A stretch of 5,656 nucleotides of DNA from Alcanivorax sp. (GTDB lineage Bacteria > Pseudomonadota > Gammaproteobacteria > Pseudomonadales > Alcanivoracaceae). The DNA lies in the NCBI GenBank assembly GCA_007135015.1, contig SLJS01000200.1:1-5656 (forward strand), written 5' to 3'. Position numbers and translations under genes: made by a program. Below the pieces are notes generated by a model, which saw only the letters and a list, made by a program, of their open reading frames with translations, searched no databases and was not told the origin of the DNA. This document shows, one piece after another, positions 5,175 through 5,656 of the stretch (its first letter is position 1; every line of letters starts with the position of its first letter).

Positions 5175-5656
5175 GTGGCATCAGAGCAGTCGTCCATATT
5201 TCTCGTGGGCCCCATGGGTGCCGGAAAGAGCACCCTGGGGCGCCATCTCGCCCGCCGGCTTGATCGTCCCTTCTTCGATGCCGATCGTGTCATTGAAGAG
5301 CGCACTGGTGCGGACATTCCCTGGATCTTCGACATGGAGGGCGAAGAGGGCTTCCGTCGGCGCGAGCAGGCGGTGATCGAGGAATTCACGTCCCGGCCGG
5401 GGATCGTGCTGGCCACCGGCGGCGGTGCCGTCCTTGACGAGCAGAACCGACGCAATCTCCATGAACGTGGCATCACCATCTATCTCTGGACGCCGGTTGC
5501 CGTACAGCTCGCCCGCACCCGCAAGGATCGAAGCCGGCCGTTGCTGCAGGCGGATGATCCGCAGGAAGTGCTTGAGAAACTGATGAGCGAGCGTGATCCC
5601 CTCTACCGGGAAGTGGCCCATCATGTGGTTTCCACTTCCTCTGGCAATCTGCGCAA
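5175..5656 (+). CDS. aroK: Shikimate kinase AroK, 3' end cut by the window edge
   Basis: AroK phosphorylates shikimate with ATP to give shikimate 3-phosphate in the pathway to chorismate and aromatic amino acids, in the cytosol. The first 160 codons are present; the family is about 173 residues, so roughly 10-20 are missing past the edge. Visible are the Walker A loop GPMGAGKST (12-20), the shikimate-binding Asp37 and Arg61, IFDMEGEEGFRRRE (51-64), the GGG loop (82-84), the lid motif RPLL (121-124) and Arg140 in RDPLY. It strongly resembles E. coli AroK. The only plausible start is GTG at 5175, directly after the pilQ stop in the same frame; the next in-frame GTG (5205) would remove the first beta-strand. 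No Shine-Dalgarno is seen within 15 bases, so translation probably depends on ribosomes finishing pilQ. aroK is commonly found after pilQ in Gammaproteobacteria. Confidence 0.96.
   Translation, partial: MASEQSSIFLVGPMGAGKSTLGRHLARRLDRPFFDADRVIEERTGADIPWIFDMEGEEGFRRREQAVIEEFTSRPGIVLATGGGAVLDEQNRRNLHERGITIYLWTPVAVQLARTRKDRSRPLLQADDPQEVLEKLMSERDPLYREVAHHVVSTSSGNLR

Noticed and set aside
5181..5624. A minus-strand open frame opposite aroK, and a plus-strand frame at 4900-5376 spanning the pilQ-aroK junction
   Set aside because: The + strand frame encoding shikimate kinase motifs (Walker A, GGG, RPLL) explains this region. The competing frames show no domain and have Arg/Ser/Trp-rich or low-complexity translations typical of shadows.

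Overview
The window carries a complete type IV pilus alignment cluster, pilM-pilN-pilO-pilP-pilQ, followed by aroK (shikimate kinase), which is cut off at the right edge. All six genes are on the + strand. Gene order, protein lengths and signature motifs match the conserved pilMNOPQ-aroK locus of Gammaproteobacteria such as Pseudomonas. The GC-rich coding sequence, with an AT-rich promoter region, and the many acidic residues in PilN, PilO, PilP and PilQ would fit a halophilic or haloalkaliphilic gammaproteobacterium (Ectothiorhodospiraceae-like). That placement is inference, not a species call.

Layout: positions 1-210 hold no gene I can support. This region contains a consensus -10 hexamer on each strand (minus 72-77, plus 185-190), a small dyad between them, and a long imperfect hairpin (151-189) that covers the pilM -10. 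In related genomes a penicillin-binding protein gene (ponA/mrcA) is divergent from pilM, so the minus-strand promoter may serve that gene off the left edge. From 211 to 5656 the sequence is almost entirely coding. pilM/pilN and pilN/pilO overlap by 4 bases, pilO and pilP are 13 bases apart, pilP and pilQ 18 bases apart, and aroK begins on the codon right after the pilQ stop. I see no internal terminator, so one operon is likely.

How the genes work together: PilM is a cytoplasmic actin-like protein that binds the short N-terminal tail of PilN. PilN and PilO are bitopic inner-membrane proteins that pair through periplasmic coiled coils and ferredoxin-like domains. PilP is a lipoprotein that links PilN/PilO to PilQ, the outer-membrane secretin through which the pilus exits. 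AroK is a cytosolic enzyme of chorismate synthesis that is commonly linked to pilQ but has no known role in pili.

I found no novel system. The points most worth a second look are pilQ and aroK lying in the same reading frame with a single TGA between them and no Shine-Dalgarno for aroK, and the hairpin over the pilM promoter with a predicted very short mRNA leader.
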